From assembly GCA_944325475.1 (NCBI GenBank), contig CALVAF010000116.1, positions 1-11,025 of the forward strand: 11,025 nucleotides of DNA, in the 5' to 3' direction. The DNA is from an uncultured Helicobacter sp. (GTDB taxonomy: Bacteria > Campylobacterota > Campylobacteria > Campylobacterales > Helicobacteraceae). The notes under the pieces were generated by a model. That model was not told the DNA's origin. It saw only the letters and a list, made by a program, of their open reading frames with translations, and ran no database searches. Numbering within the stretch: the stretch's first letter is position 1; each line of letters starts with the position of its first letter. Below are positions 1 through 6,848 of this stretch, piece after piece. A program made the translations under genes and the position numbers.

Positions 1-1
1 G

Positions 2-934
2 AATCACACTTATGTTGGCTCACTTTATTCTAGCGAGAGAGCTTTGCTAGCCTCTTAAGTCTCAGGAGTGATTGATGATATTTTTGTTTATGAAGGGCAG
101 AGAATCAAAGCCAAACAGCCCCTAGCCAAACTCAATAGTGACTTGCTCATTAAAGAAATAGAAGCCAAAGAATCACTCCTTAAGCAATCCACCGCCCTTT
201 TAAAGAAAAGCAAAAAGGACTTTGAACGCTACAAAAATCTTTATCAAAGCGATTCCATTGCCTACAAAGAATACGAAGATGCGCTTTTTAACCTCCAAGC
301 ACAAGAGGGAAATACTGATTCAATCGCTGCAGATTTGGAATATCTCAAAACCCAAAAAGACAAAAAAATCCTCAAAGCTCCTTATGATGGCGTGATTTTA
401 CAGCGGCTGCTTAAACAAGGCGAATGGGTAAGTGCCGGTGCGAGCGTGTTTAATATCGCCAAACTTAGCCAACTTGAAGCCAATATCGAAGTGCCTTTTA
501 GCATTTTACGTTCTCTTAAAGTTGGCGATTTAGTAGAAGTGAATATCGCTAACAAAGACTATTCTGCTAAAATCATCGCCCTTATTCCACTAGGTGATGC
601 CAAGGCAAGAACTTTCCCTATCAAACTCTCCATTGATGACAAAAAAGGCGAATTGATTGAAGGCTTAGAAGTGCGTGCAAACCTCAATATCACCAAATCC
701 CAAGAAAGTCTTTTAGTGCCTCGAGACTCAATTCTACCCACTCAAAATGGCGATTGCATTTTCATCATTCAAGATAACAAAGCCAAACAAATTTTTATCA
801 AAGTCCATGGCTATGAGGGTTTAAACGCCTCTATCACGCCTCTTAATGCTACCCTCTCTACAAAAGATAGAGTCATCACACAAGGCTTTGAGCGACTAAG
901 AGATAACCAACCCATTAAAGAAGCCAAAAACTAA
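2..934 (+). pseudogene. RND efflux periplasmic adaptor (membrane fusion protein), 5'-partial and interrupted by an in-frame TAA
   Basis: This is the periplasmic adaptor that would link the RND pump downstream to the TolC-like channel. The reading frame enters at the left edge and reads NHTYVGSLYSSERALLAS, then TAA at 56-58, then VSGVIDDIFVYEGQ. The text on both sides fits one continuous adaptor N-terminal lipoyl half, so the stop replaces one residue, probably Lys (AAA to TAA). Counting from GTG at 68, a Lys/Glu-rich helical hairpin spans about residues 25-100. The returning lipoyl half follows (APYDGVI at 104-110), then a beta-barrel domain (about 135-200) and a membrane-proximal domain with LVPRDSI near 217. 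The 288 codons after the stop are undamaged. Restart at GTG 68 is possible but has no well-placed ribosome site and would lack a signal peptide. The RND gene starts 9 nt after the end. Family assignment is firm; the pseudogene call depends on the TAA being real. Confidence 0.8.
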
Positions 935-943
935 AGAATTACC

Positions 944-3900
944 ATGATAGAAAAAATCATTAATCGCCCCGTTGTTGTTATTGTAGGCATGATTCTAGTC
1001 ACACTTTTTGGAATCTTAAGCCTCCAAAGCATGCCCTACCAGCTCACCCCTAAAGTTACGCGTCCAATTATTTCTGTTTCAACCTCTTGGAATGGTGCCA
1101 CCCCCTATGAAATCGAACGCGAAATTATCGAGCGACAAGAACAAGTTCTAAAAGGGATTGACAATCTTGTCTCGCTAGAATCGCGTTCCAGAAACGCACG
1201 AGGGTATATTACTTTGGAATTTAACATTGGCACTAATCTCACAGAAGCACTTTTAGATGTTAGCAACAAACTTGATGAAGTCAAAGGTTATCCTGATGAT
1301 ATGGATAGACCCATTATCCGTGCAACTGGTGATGATACTTCCCCCATTGTTAGAATGGCGCTGGTTAGCGATAGCAAAAATGTCCGCGAATACCGCACTT
1401 TTTTTAATGAAAAAGTGATTCAATATTTAGAGCGAATCGATGGTGTCGCAGAAGTGAATTTCCCCAGCGGCGATGATAGGCAAATGCATATTATTTTAGA
1501 TTATCAAAAACTTGCCGCTTATGATTTAACTATTGATTCCATTATTAATGCCCTAGAGAGAGAAAATGTTAATATTTCAGCTGGGACGATGAATTATGGG
1601 CGCAAAGCCTACCGAATCCGCACCACTGCAGAATACAAAACTCCACAAATGATTGCTGAAACGATTATTTGGAGTGATGGGGTCAAAAGAGTAAAAATTA
1701 GCGATATTGCAGTAGTCAAAGAAGGCTTTGAGAATAAAGTAGCTGCCTCCTTTTATAATGGAAAAGAATCACTGAGCGTCTTTATCAAACCCAACGCCGA
1801 TGCCAATGTCTTAGAGCTCACCAATAAAGTTGAAGAGGTTTTTGAAGAGCTCAATAACGGAATCCTCAAAAAAGAGGGTTTAAGGCTAGAGTGGGTGAAT
1901 GACCAAAGGGGCTATATCACACAAGCTGTTGATTTAGTAAAGAGCAATATTATTATTGGGGCATTTTTAGCATGTGGAATTCTCTTTATTTTTTTGCGCT
2001 CTCTAACCTCCACGCTCATTATTGCTATCTCTATGCCCCTTAGCGTGTTTGGGACTTTTATCATTATGGCAGGTTTAGATAGGACTCTCAATGTTGTTTC
2101 TCTAGCTGGAATCTCTTTTGCAGTGGGTATGCTTGTGGATTCGGCTATTGTGGTGCTAGAGAATATCGATAGGCACAGAAAAATGGGTAAAACCCCAATC
2201 CAAGCGGTGAGTGATGGGACAAAAGAGGTGGTGGGTGGATTGGTTGCCTCTGTTTTAACCACCGTGGCGATTTTTATTCCTATCATTAAAGTCCAAGAAG
2301 AAGCCGGGCAGCTTTTTCGTGATATTGCCATCGCCTCAAGCAGCACTGTTGGGCTTTCGCTTTTTGTCTCCCTCATCGTCATTCCAACCCTAAGCTACCA
2401 AGTCAATCAACGCACCACCACCCTAACCCCGCCTAAATTCCTCACTACCTTAACCCAAAAATTCATAGATTTTGGAAATTATTGCGTGAAATGGATTATG
2501 TTTTTTGTCTATAAATCCATGCAAAGCACTAAAAATAAAATTTTTACCATTTTTAGCCTCACTTTTCTCTCCCTTGCGCTTAGCTATTTTTTATTTCCCA
2601 AAATGGAGTATTTGCCACAAGGGAATCAAAATTTTATTTTTAGCAGACTTAATCTACCCCCGGGCTTATCCTATGAAGAACGCAAAAAAATAGGCGAGAT
2701 TCTCTATGACTGCACCAAAGACTACTATGCCTTTAATGGTTACAAAGGCAGCGCAACTTTGCCACCTATTGATGATATGTATTATTTTGCCAATGAAACA
2801 GGAATGCAATTTGGTATGCGTTCCACAGAAGAGACACGTGCAAGCGAGCTAATCCCCCTTGCTAAAACCTGCATGGCACAAATCCCCGGAATCACCGGCA
2901 ATGCCTCCCAACAAGGAATCTTTGAACGACGCAGCGGGCAAGGCAGAAGCATTGATGTAGATATTAGCGGCACAGATTTGGATAAAATCATCATCACCGC
3001 CCTAGAGCTCCAAAGAATCATCTTTGAAACCTTTGGTGAGAAAACACAAATCTCCCCACGTCCAAGCCTAGAAATGCTTTATCCAGAAATCAATCTCTAC
3101 CCTAATGGCGAGAGACTTAAAGCTGTGGGCTTAGATTCACGGAGTTTTGGGATTGCAGTTGATGTGCTTATGGATGGCAAAAAAATTTCAGAATACAAAG
3201 AAGAAGGCAGAGAAAAAATTGACTTGATTTTAAAAACCCAAGAATCCCAAATCACTTCCCCAGAGGAACTCTACCTTGCTTCTATCTACACGCCAGAGGG
3301 TGGAATCTTGCCTATTTCCTCTCTAGCCATTCAAAAGCTAGAATATGGAATCAACGAGATTCGCCATTTAGAGAGGGATAGGACGATTACTTTGCAAATC
3401 AATCCACCCAAAAATATCACAATTCAAGAGACTATGGAAATCATTGAAAGCAAGGTGGTAGAGAAGCTAAAAAATAGTGGGGCTTTGGGCGAAAATAAAA
3501 TCAGGCTAAGTGGGACTGCAGACCAACTCACCAAAATCCGAGCTGCACTAGAGGGTAGATTTATTTTAGCCATTTTGATTACCTATCTTTTAATGGCAGC
3601 TTTGTATGAAGATTTTATCTATCCTTTGATTATTCTCTTTACGATTCCATTGGCTTTTGGAGGAGGGGTTTTGGGATTGTGGCTAACTGATAAATTGATT
3701 GCCAACCAACCCTTAGATGTGCTTACCATGCTTGGCTTTATTATTTTGGTAGGAACCGTGGTGAATAACGCCATTTTAATTGTGTATCAATCCCTGCATA
3801 ATATCCGACTTTATGGTTTCAATCACCATGAGGCGATTCTCAATGCCGTGCAAGTTAGAATCCGCCCCATTTATATGAGCACACTCACTTCGCTTTTTGG

Positions 3901-4063
3901 TATGCTACCCCTTGTCATTGCACCGGGTGCTGGAAGTGAGATTTACAGAGGGCTTGGAGCGGTAATCCTAGGAGGATTGGGGCTATCAACATTCCTTACC
4001 CTCTTCTTAATCCCCTGCCTTTTGTCATTCTTTATTAAAAAGGAAGTGAAAAATGCCATTTAA
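944..4063 (+). CDS. RND-family inner-membrane efflux pump (HAE/AcrB-like)
   Basis: This is a proton-driven inner-membrane transporter of the AcrB/CmeB/HefC superfamily, exporting drugs or other toxic compounds through an adaptor and an outer-membrane channel. The length, 1039 aa, is normal. TM1 is at about 9-28. A large periplasmic loop runs to about 333 and is followed by TM2-TM6 (about 334-485). After a cytoplasmic linker, TM7 is at about 532-550, a second periplasmic loop runs to about 870, and TM8-TM12 span about 872-1030. TM4 carries GMLVDSAIVVLEN (395-407), with D399 matching the first proton-relay Asp of AcrB. The second Asp is S400, and the TM10 Lys position is N941 in VGTVVNNAILIV (936-947). 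R972 and S979 fit AcrB R971 and T978. No clear Shine-Dalgarno precedes ATG 944, suggesting coupling to the adaptor. The gene overlaps the channel gene by 11 nt. The substrate cannot be read from the sequence. Confidence 0.93.
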   Translation: MIEKIINRPVVVIVGMILVTLFGILSLQSMPYQLTPKVTRPIISVSTSWNGATPYEIEREIIERQEQVLKGIDNLVSLESRSRNARGYITLEFNIGTNLTEALLDVSNKLDEVKGYPDDMDRPIIRATGDDTSPIVRMALVSDSKNVREYRTFFNEKVIQYLERIDGVAEVNFPSGDDRQMHIILDYQKLAAYDLTIDSIINALERENVNISAGTMNYGRKAYRIRTTAEYKTPQMIAETIIWSDGVKRVKISDIAVVKEGFENKVAASFYNGKESLSVFIKPNADANVLELTNKVEEVFEELNNGILKKEGLRLEWVNDQRGYITQAVDLVKSNIIIGAFLACGILFIFLRSLTSTLIIAISMPLSVFGTFIIMAGLDRTLNVVSLAGISFAVGMLVDSAIVVLENIDRHRKMGKTPIQAVSDGTKEVVGGLVASVLTTVAIFIPIIKVQEEAGQLFRDIAIASSSTVGLSLFVSLIVIPTLSYQVNQRTTTLTPPKFLTTLTQKFIDFGNYCVKWIMFFVYKSMQSTKNKIFTIFSLTFLSLALSYFLFPKMEYLPQGNQNFIFSRLNLPPGLSYEERKKIGEILYDCTKDYYAFNGYKGSATLPPIDDMYYFANETGMQFGMRSTEETRASELIPLAKTCMAQIPGITGNASQQGIFERRSGQGRSIDVDISGTDLDKIIITALELQRIIFETFGEKTQISPRPSLEMLYPEINLYPNGERLKAVGLDSRSFGIAVDVLMDGKKISEYKEEGREKIDLILKTQESQITSPEELYLASIYTPEGGILPISSLAIQKLEYGINEIRHLERDRTITLQINPPKNITIQETMEIIESKVVEKLKNSGALGENKIRLSGTADQLTKIRAALEGRFILAILITYLLMAALYEDFIYPLIILFTIPLAFGGGVLGLWLTDKLIANQPLDVLTMLGFIILVGTVVNNAILIVYQSLHNIRLYGFNHHEAILNAVQVRIRPIYMSTLTSLFGMLPLVIAPGAGSEIYRGLGAVILGGLGLSTFLTLFLIPCLLSFFIKKEVKNAI
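4040..4046 (+). promoter_or_regulatory. Ribosome binding site of the TolC-like channel gene
   Basis: AAGGAAG lies inside the end of the RND gene, 6 nt before ATG 4053. It supports this overlapping start for the channel gene. Confidence 0.7.
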
Positions 4064-5309
4064 AATTTTATTGCTCTGTGCTTTTCTTAATTTTAGCCAC
4101 GCCTTAACCCTGCAAGAAGCAATTGATTTAACCCTAAAAGCCAACCACACAATTAAAGAGCAAGAATTTTTATTACAAGAAGCACAATACCACTACAAAA
4201 CTCGCCAAAGCCCCTTTTACCCTTCACTAAATGCCACCTACTCCACTGATAGAACCAATCGCTTATCAAGCCAACGTAGCCACAAAACTTCTGGAAATTT
4301 AGGGGCAAACTTACAATTTAATCTTTTTAATGGAATGAGCGATTATTTCAATCTAGCCAGCTCCAAAGCTCTTTTTAAAGCCCAAGAACACCAACTTCAA
4401 GCCACCAAAGAAGACATTATTTTGCTTGTTAAAACTGCTTATATTAATGTCTTACAACAAAAGCAAAATGTCATAGTCGCCGAACAATCCAAATCTCTTT
4501 TGGAAGAACAAAGACGGGAGAGTGCGGAATTTTATCGTGTGGGCTTGATTCCTAAAAATGACTTACTTGAAGTCGAAGTGGAGCTAAACAACTCCATTCA
4601 AACCCTACTTAGCGCTAAAAGTAACCTTGCGTATTCTTTAAAAAATCTTGAGCGCTACACCCGCACCAAGATTAAGCTAGAGGATTTAGTCGAACTCACA
4701 CTTCAAAAGCATACTCTTATTGAATCAAATCTAAAAAATCTAATGTATCAAAAACGCTCAGAATTACTTTTTTTAGATGCAGTCATTGAAAGTAAGGGCT
4801 TTTTAATCCAAAGTGCTAAGGGAAATTTCCTACCCAATATCAATATTATTGGTGATTACAAACGTTATGGAGAGGATTACAAACTCTCTAAAAGAGCAAA
4901 TTCTTATAACGATGAAACCACACTAACTTTACAAGTTAATCTCAATCTTTTTAATGGCTTTAATGACCAATACACCCTAGAATCCACTAGAGTTAATAAA
5001 CTTGCTTTTGAGAGCCAAAGAATCACTTTATTAGAGGATTTGGACTTGCAGCTTTTTTCTGCCCTAGAAACCTATAATCTCTCGCTTAATGCCTATCAAG
5101 TCGCCCTAAGTGCGCTAACTCAAGCCGAAGAAAACTACCGAATCTCCCAAAATCGCTACAAACAGCGAATCCAAAGCACCAGTGACTTTTTGGATGCAGA
5201 ATATTTACTCACCCAAGCAAGAACCAATATCATCTTAAACCGCTATGCGATTCTCCAAGCCCTAGCCCAAATTGAGAGAATCACGCAAACCAAGCAAATG
5301 CCAGATTGA
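4053..5309 (+). CDS. TolC-like outer-membrane efflux channel
   Basis: This is an outer-membrane factor that forms the trimeric exit duct of the tripartite pump. Residues 1-17 (MPFKILLLCAFLNFSHA) form a signal peptide with probable cleavage before LTLQEAI. There is no lipobox-style Cys at the cleavage point, so it is probably not a lipoprotein. The two internal OEP repeats are visible as matching pairs: YPSLNATY (56-63) with LPNINIIGDY (260-269), NLFNGMSDYFNLASS (90-104) with NLFNGFNDQYTLEST (298-312), and GLIPKNDLLEVEVEL (164-178) with RIQSTSDFLDAEYLL (372-386). The long helices between them are rich in Gln, Glu and Lys, as in the TolC alpha-barrel. The 418 aa length is slightly short but complete for the family. 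It is the last gene of the efflux unit. The order adaptor-pump-channel matches C. jejuni CmeABC rather than H. pylori HefABC, where the channel gene comes first. Specific orthology is not claimed. Confidence 0.92.
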   Translation: MPFKILLLCAFLNFSHALTLQEAIDLTLKANHTIKEQEFLLQEAQYHYKTRQSPFYPSLNATYSTDRTNRLSSQRSHKTSGNLGANLQFNLFNGMSDYFNLASSKALFKAQEHQLQATKEDIILLVKTAYINVLQQKQNVIVAEQSKSLLEEQRRESAEFYRVGLIPKNDLLEVEVELNNSIQTLLSAKSNLAYSLKNLERYTRTKIKLEDLVELTLQKHTLIESNLKNLMYQKRSELLFLDAVIESKGFLIQSAKGNFLPNINIIGDYKRYGEDYKLSKRANSYNDETTLTLQVNLNLFNGFNDQYTLESTRVNKLAFESQRITLLEDLDLQLFSALETYNLSLNAYQVALSALTQAEENYRISQNRYKQRIQSTSDFLDAEYLLTQARTNIILNRYAILQALAQIERITQTKQMPD

Positions 5310-5321
5310 TTTTGCTTTTTT
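5292..5321 (+). terminator. Probable weak intrinsic terminator of the efflux operon
   Basis: AAGCAAA (5292-5298) pairs perfectly with TTTGCTT (5311-5317) across a 12-nt loop. A run of six T (5316-5321) overlaps the end of the second arm. The hairpin straddles the stop codon of the channel gene. The 7-bp stem has only two G-C pairs, so termination may be partial. The position at the end of an operon is right. Confidence 0.45.
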
Positions 5322-5673
5322 AAGTGAGATAAAATCTGCAATTTGAAAATTTTAAAAAGTTTTAGGAGCGCTTTCTATCAAGCCAAAAGCCACAAAAGAG
5401 AACTTTGAAATCCACTAAACTCAAAGCATTAAAGGCTGCATTGATGACTATTGGGAGAGAAATCAAATCCAAAAAAACTGTGTCACAATTTTAGGTTTTA
5501 ACCACCATAACTTTTAAAACACAAGAAGAGCTGATTTTATACTATTTATGCCTAGAGTTTTAATCAATCTTTAACACAAAAAGATAAGAAAGTAGGTATT
5601 ACTTATTGCATTACTCTAAGGCAATATGGAGCAATTTATTGATAGAATGCGTTATGATTTTATAAAATTCTAA
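5322..5673 (+). other. Intergenic region with no convincing gene; possible remnants of a lost gene
   Basis: No open frame here has both a good start and a useful length on either strand, and base composition is more AT-rich than the flanking genes. Three short open stretches without starts were noted: 5366-5491 (42 codons), 5356-5517 (one TAA at 5416-5418 inside), and 5556-5642 (about 28 codons, containing KKVGITYCITLRQYGAIY). They lie in different frames and could be decayed coding sequence, but I recognise no family. No tRNA, riboswitch or repeat unit was seen. Confidence 0.4.
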
Positions 5674-5701
5674 TTGTCTTTAAAAGAAAATTTGCTACAA
5701 T
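5674..5701 (+). promoter_or_regulatory. Candidate housekeeping-sigma promoter of the hisC-fliFGH-dxs operon
   Basis: An extended -10 element, TGCTACAAT (5693-5701), differs from TATAAT at one base and carries the upstream TG. TTGTCT at 5674-5679 is a plausible but weak -35, with a 16-bp spacer. Campylobacterota promoters often depend mainly on the -10. Transcription would begin near 5708, giving a leader of about 33 nt before hisC. It is the best-placed promoter-like sequence in the gap. Confidence 0.5.
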
Positions 5702-5728
5702 AGCAAAATAATTTTCACTTTTTATTCT

Positions 5729-5733
5729 AGGTG
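5729..5733 (+). promoter_or_regulatory. Ribosome binding site deciding the hisC start
   Basis: AGGTG sits 7 nt before ATG 5741. An in-frame TTG at 5735 lies only 1 nt after this site and is therefore unlikely to be the start, so ATG 5741 was chosen. Confidence 0.55.
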
Positions 5734-5740
5734 TTTGCAA

Positions 5741-6841
5741 ATGACCTTTAATCCGACTTTAGATGCAATCCAAACTTACGAAGCGGGTAAGCCTATAGAA
5801 TTAGTTGTTAGAAAGTTTAGCATTAACCCAAAAGATATTATCAAACTCGCCTCTAATGAAAATCCACTTGGTCCAAGCCCTAAAGCCATAGAGTGCATTG
5901 CTAAAAATGCAGCAAATGCACATTTGTATCCCGATGATTCCATGCTTGTTTTAAAACAAAGCTTAAGCGAACACTACCAAGTCAGCCCCAAAGAAATCAT
6001 CATCGGCGCTGGAAGCGACCAAATCATCGAGTTTTGCATCCATGCAAAAGCCCACCAAAATAGCAAAGTTTTGATGGCAAAAACCACCTTTGCCATGTAT
6101 GAAATCTATTCTAAAATGGTAGGGGCAACCCTTATCAAAGCCCAAAGTCAATTCCACAATCTCCAAGAATTTTTAGAAATCTACAAAATCCATAAACCCT
6201 CAATCATTTTTCTTTGCACTCCTAATAATCCGCTTGGAGAATGTTTAGATAAAAATGAAATTTTTAGCTTTTTAAAAGAAATTCATTCCAATACCCTTGT
6301 GATTCTTGATGGGGCTTACCAAGAGTTTGCAAAAGCTAAAGATTCTAGCAAGGCTATTAGCCCAAAAGAGCTAATTGAGAGCTTCCCTAACGCCATTTAT
6401 CTAGGCACTTTTTCTAAGGCTTATGGGCTAGGCGGTATGCGAGTAGGATATGGCATTGCTAAAGAAGAGATTATAAAAGCCCTTTTAAAAATGCGCCCCC
6501 CTTTTAATATTACCACCCCTTCTCTAGCTGCCGCTATTGAAGCCCTAAAAGACCAAGAGCATATCAAGCAAACCCTCCAAAACAACCTAGAACAAATGGT
6601 TCTTTATGAAAATTATGCAACTAAAAAAAATATTGCCTACATTCCTTCTTATGGGAATTTTATCACTTATCTTTTCCAATCACCACTTGATTCAAGCACC
6701 ATTGCAGATTATCTTTTAAAGAAAGGAATAATTATCCGCAATCTTGCTTCTTATGGACTTAATGCGATTCGCATAACCATTGGGACAAAAAGTCAAAACC
6801 AACGCTTTTTTACATTTTTTGATGAATTTTTGGGGCAATAA
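5741..6841 (+). CDS. hisC: Histidinol-phosphate aminotransferase
   Basis: This is a PLP-dependent class I/II aminotransferase that converts imidazole acetol phosphate and glutamate to histidinol phosphate and 2-oxoglutarate in histidine synthesis. It is cytosolic. From ATG 5741 it is 366 aa, a usual HisC length. Visible motifs are SNENPLGPSP (38-47), the AGSD cofactor-phosphate segment (90-93), PNNPLG (161-166), D190 in ILDGAYQEF, and FSKAYGLGGMRVGYG (224-238). In the last motif K226 is the expected Schiff-base lysine and R234 binds cofactor phosphate. A conserved Arg in IRITIGT near the C terminus fits the substrate-carboxylate position. The gene opens the operon and ends 7 nt before fliF; I recall the same hisC-fliF neighbourhood in C. 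jejuni. Related enzymes also transaminate aromatic amino-acid precursors, so a second role is possible but not shown. Confidence 0.93.
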   Translation: MTFNPTLDAIQTYEAGKPIELVVRKFSINPKDIIKLASNENPLGPSPKAIECIAKNAANAHLYPDDSMLVLKQSLSEHYQVSPKEIIIGAGSDQIIEFCIHAKAHQNSKVLMAKTTFAMYEIYSKMVGATLIKAQSQFHNLQEFLEIYKIHKPSIIFLCTPNNPLGECLDKNEIFSFLKEIHSNTLVILDGAYQEFAKAKDSSKAISPKELIESFPNAIYLGTFSKAYGLGGMRVGYGIAKEEIIKALLKMRPPFNITTPSLAAAIEALKDQEHIKQTLQNNLEQMVLYENYATKKNIAYIPSYGNFITYLFQSPLDSSTIADYLLKKGIIIRNLASYGLNAIRITIGTKSQNQRFFTFFDEFLGQ

Positions 6842-6848
6842 GTAAAAA

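Noticed and set aside
1912..2382. Minus-strand open frame of 156 codons opposite the RND gene
   Set aside because: It lies wholly within a well-supported transporter frame, and its Ser/Thr/Ile-rich translation resembles no family. It is a shadow of the sense codons.
2505..2693. Plus-strand 62-codon open frame inside the RND gene
   Set aside because: It is a frame shadow within continuous transporter coding sequence, with no ribosome site or recognisable protein.
5604..5626. TATTGC/GCAATA hairpin in the intergenic gap
   Set aside because: It has a 6-bp AT-rich stem, an 11-nt loop and no T tract after it. Such hairpins are expected by chance in AT-rich DNA.
5725..5740. TTGCA just before hisC as a possible sigma54 -12 element
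   Set aside because: No GG occurs at the required distance upstream for the -24 element, and the site lies between the ribosome site and start codon, too close for a promoter.
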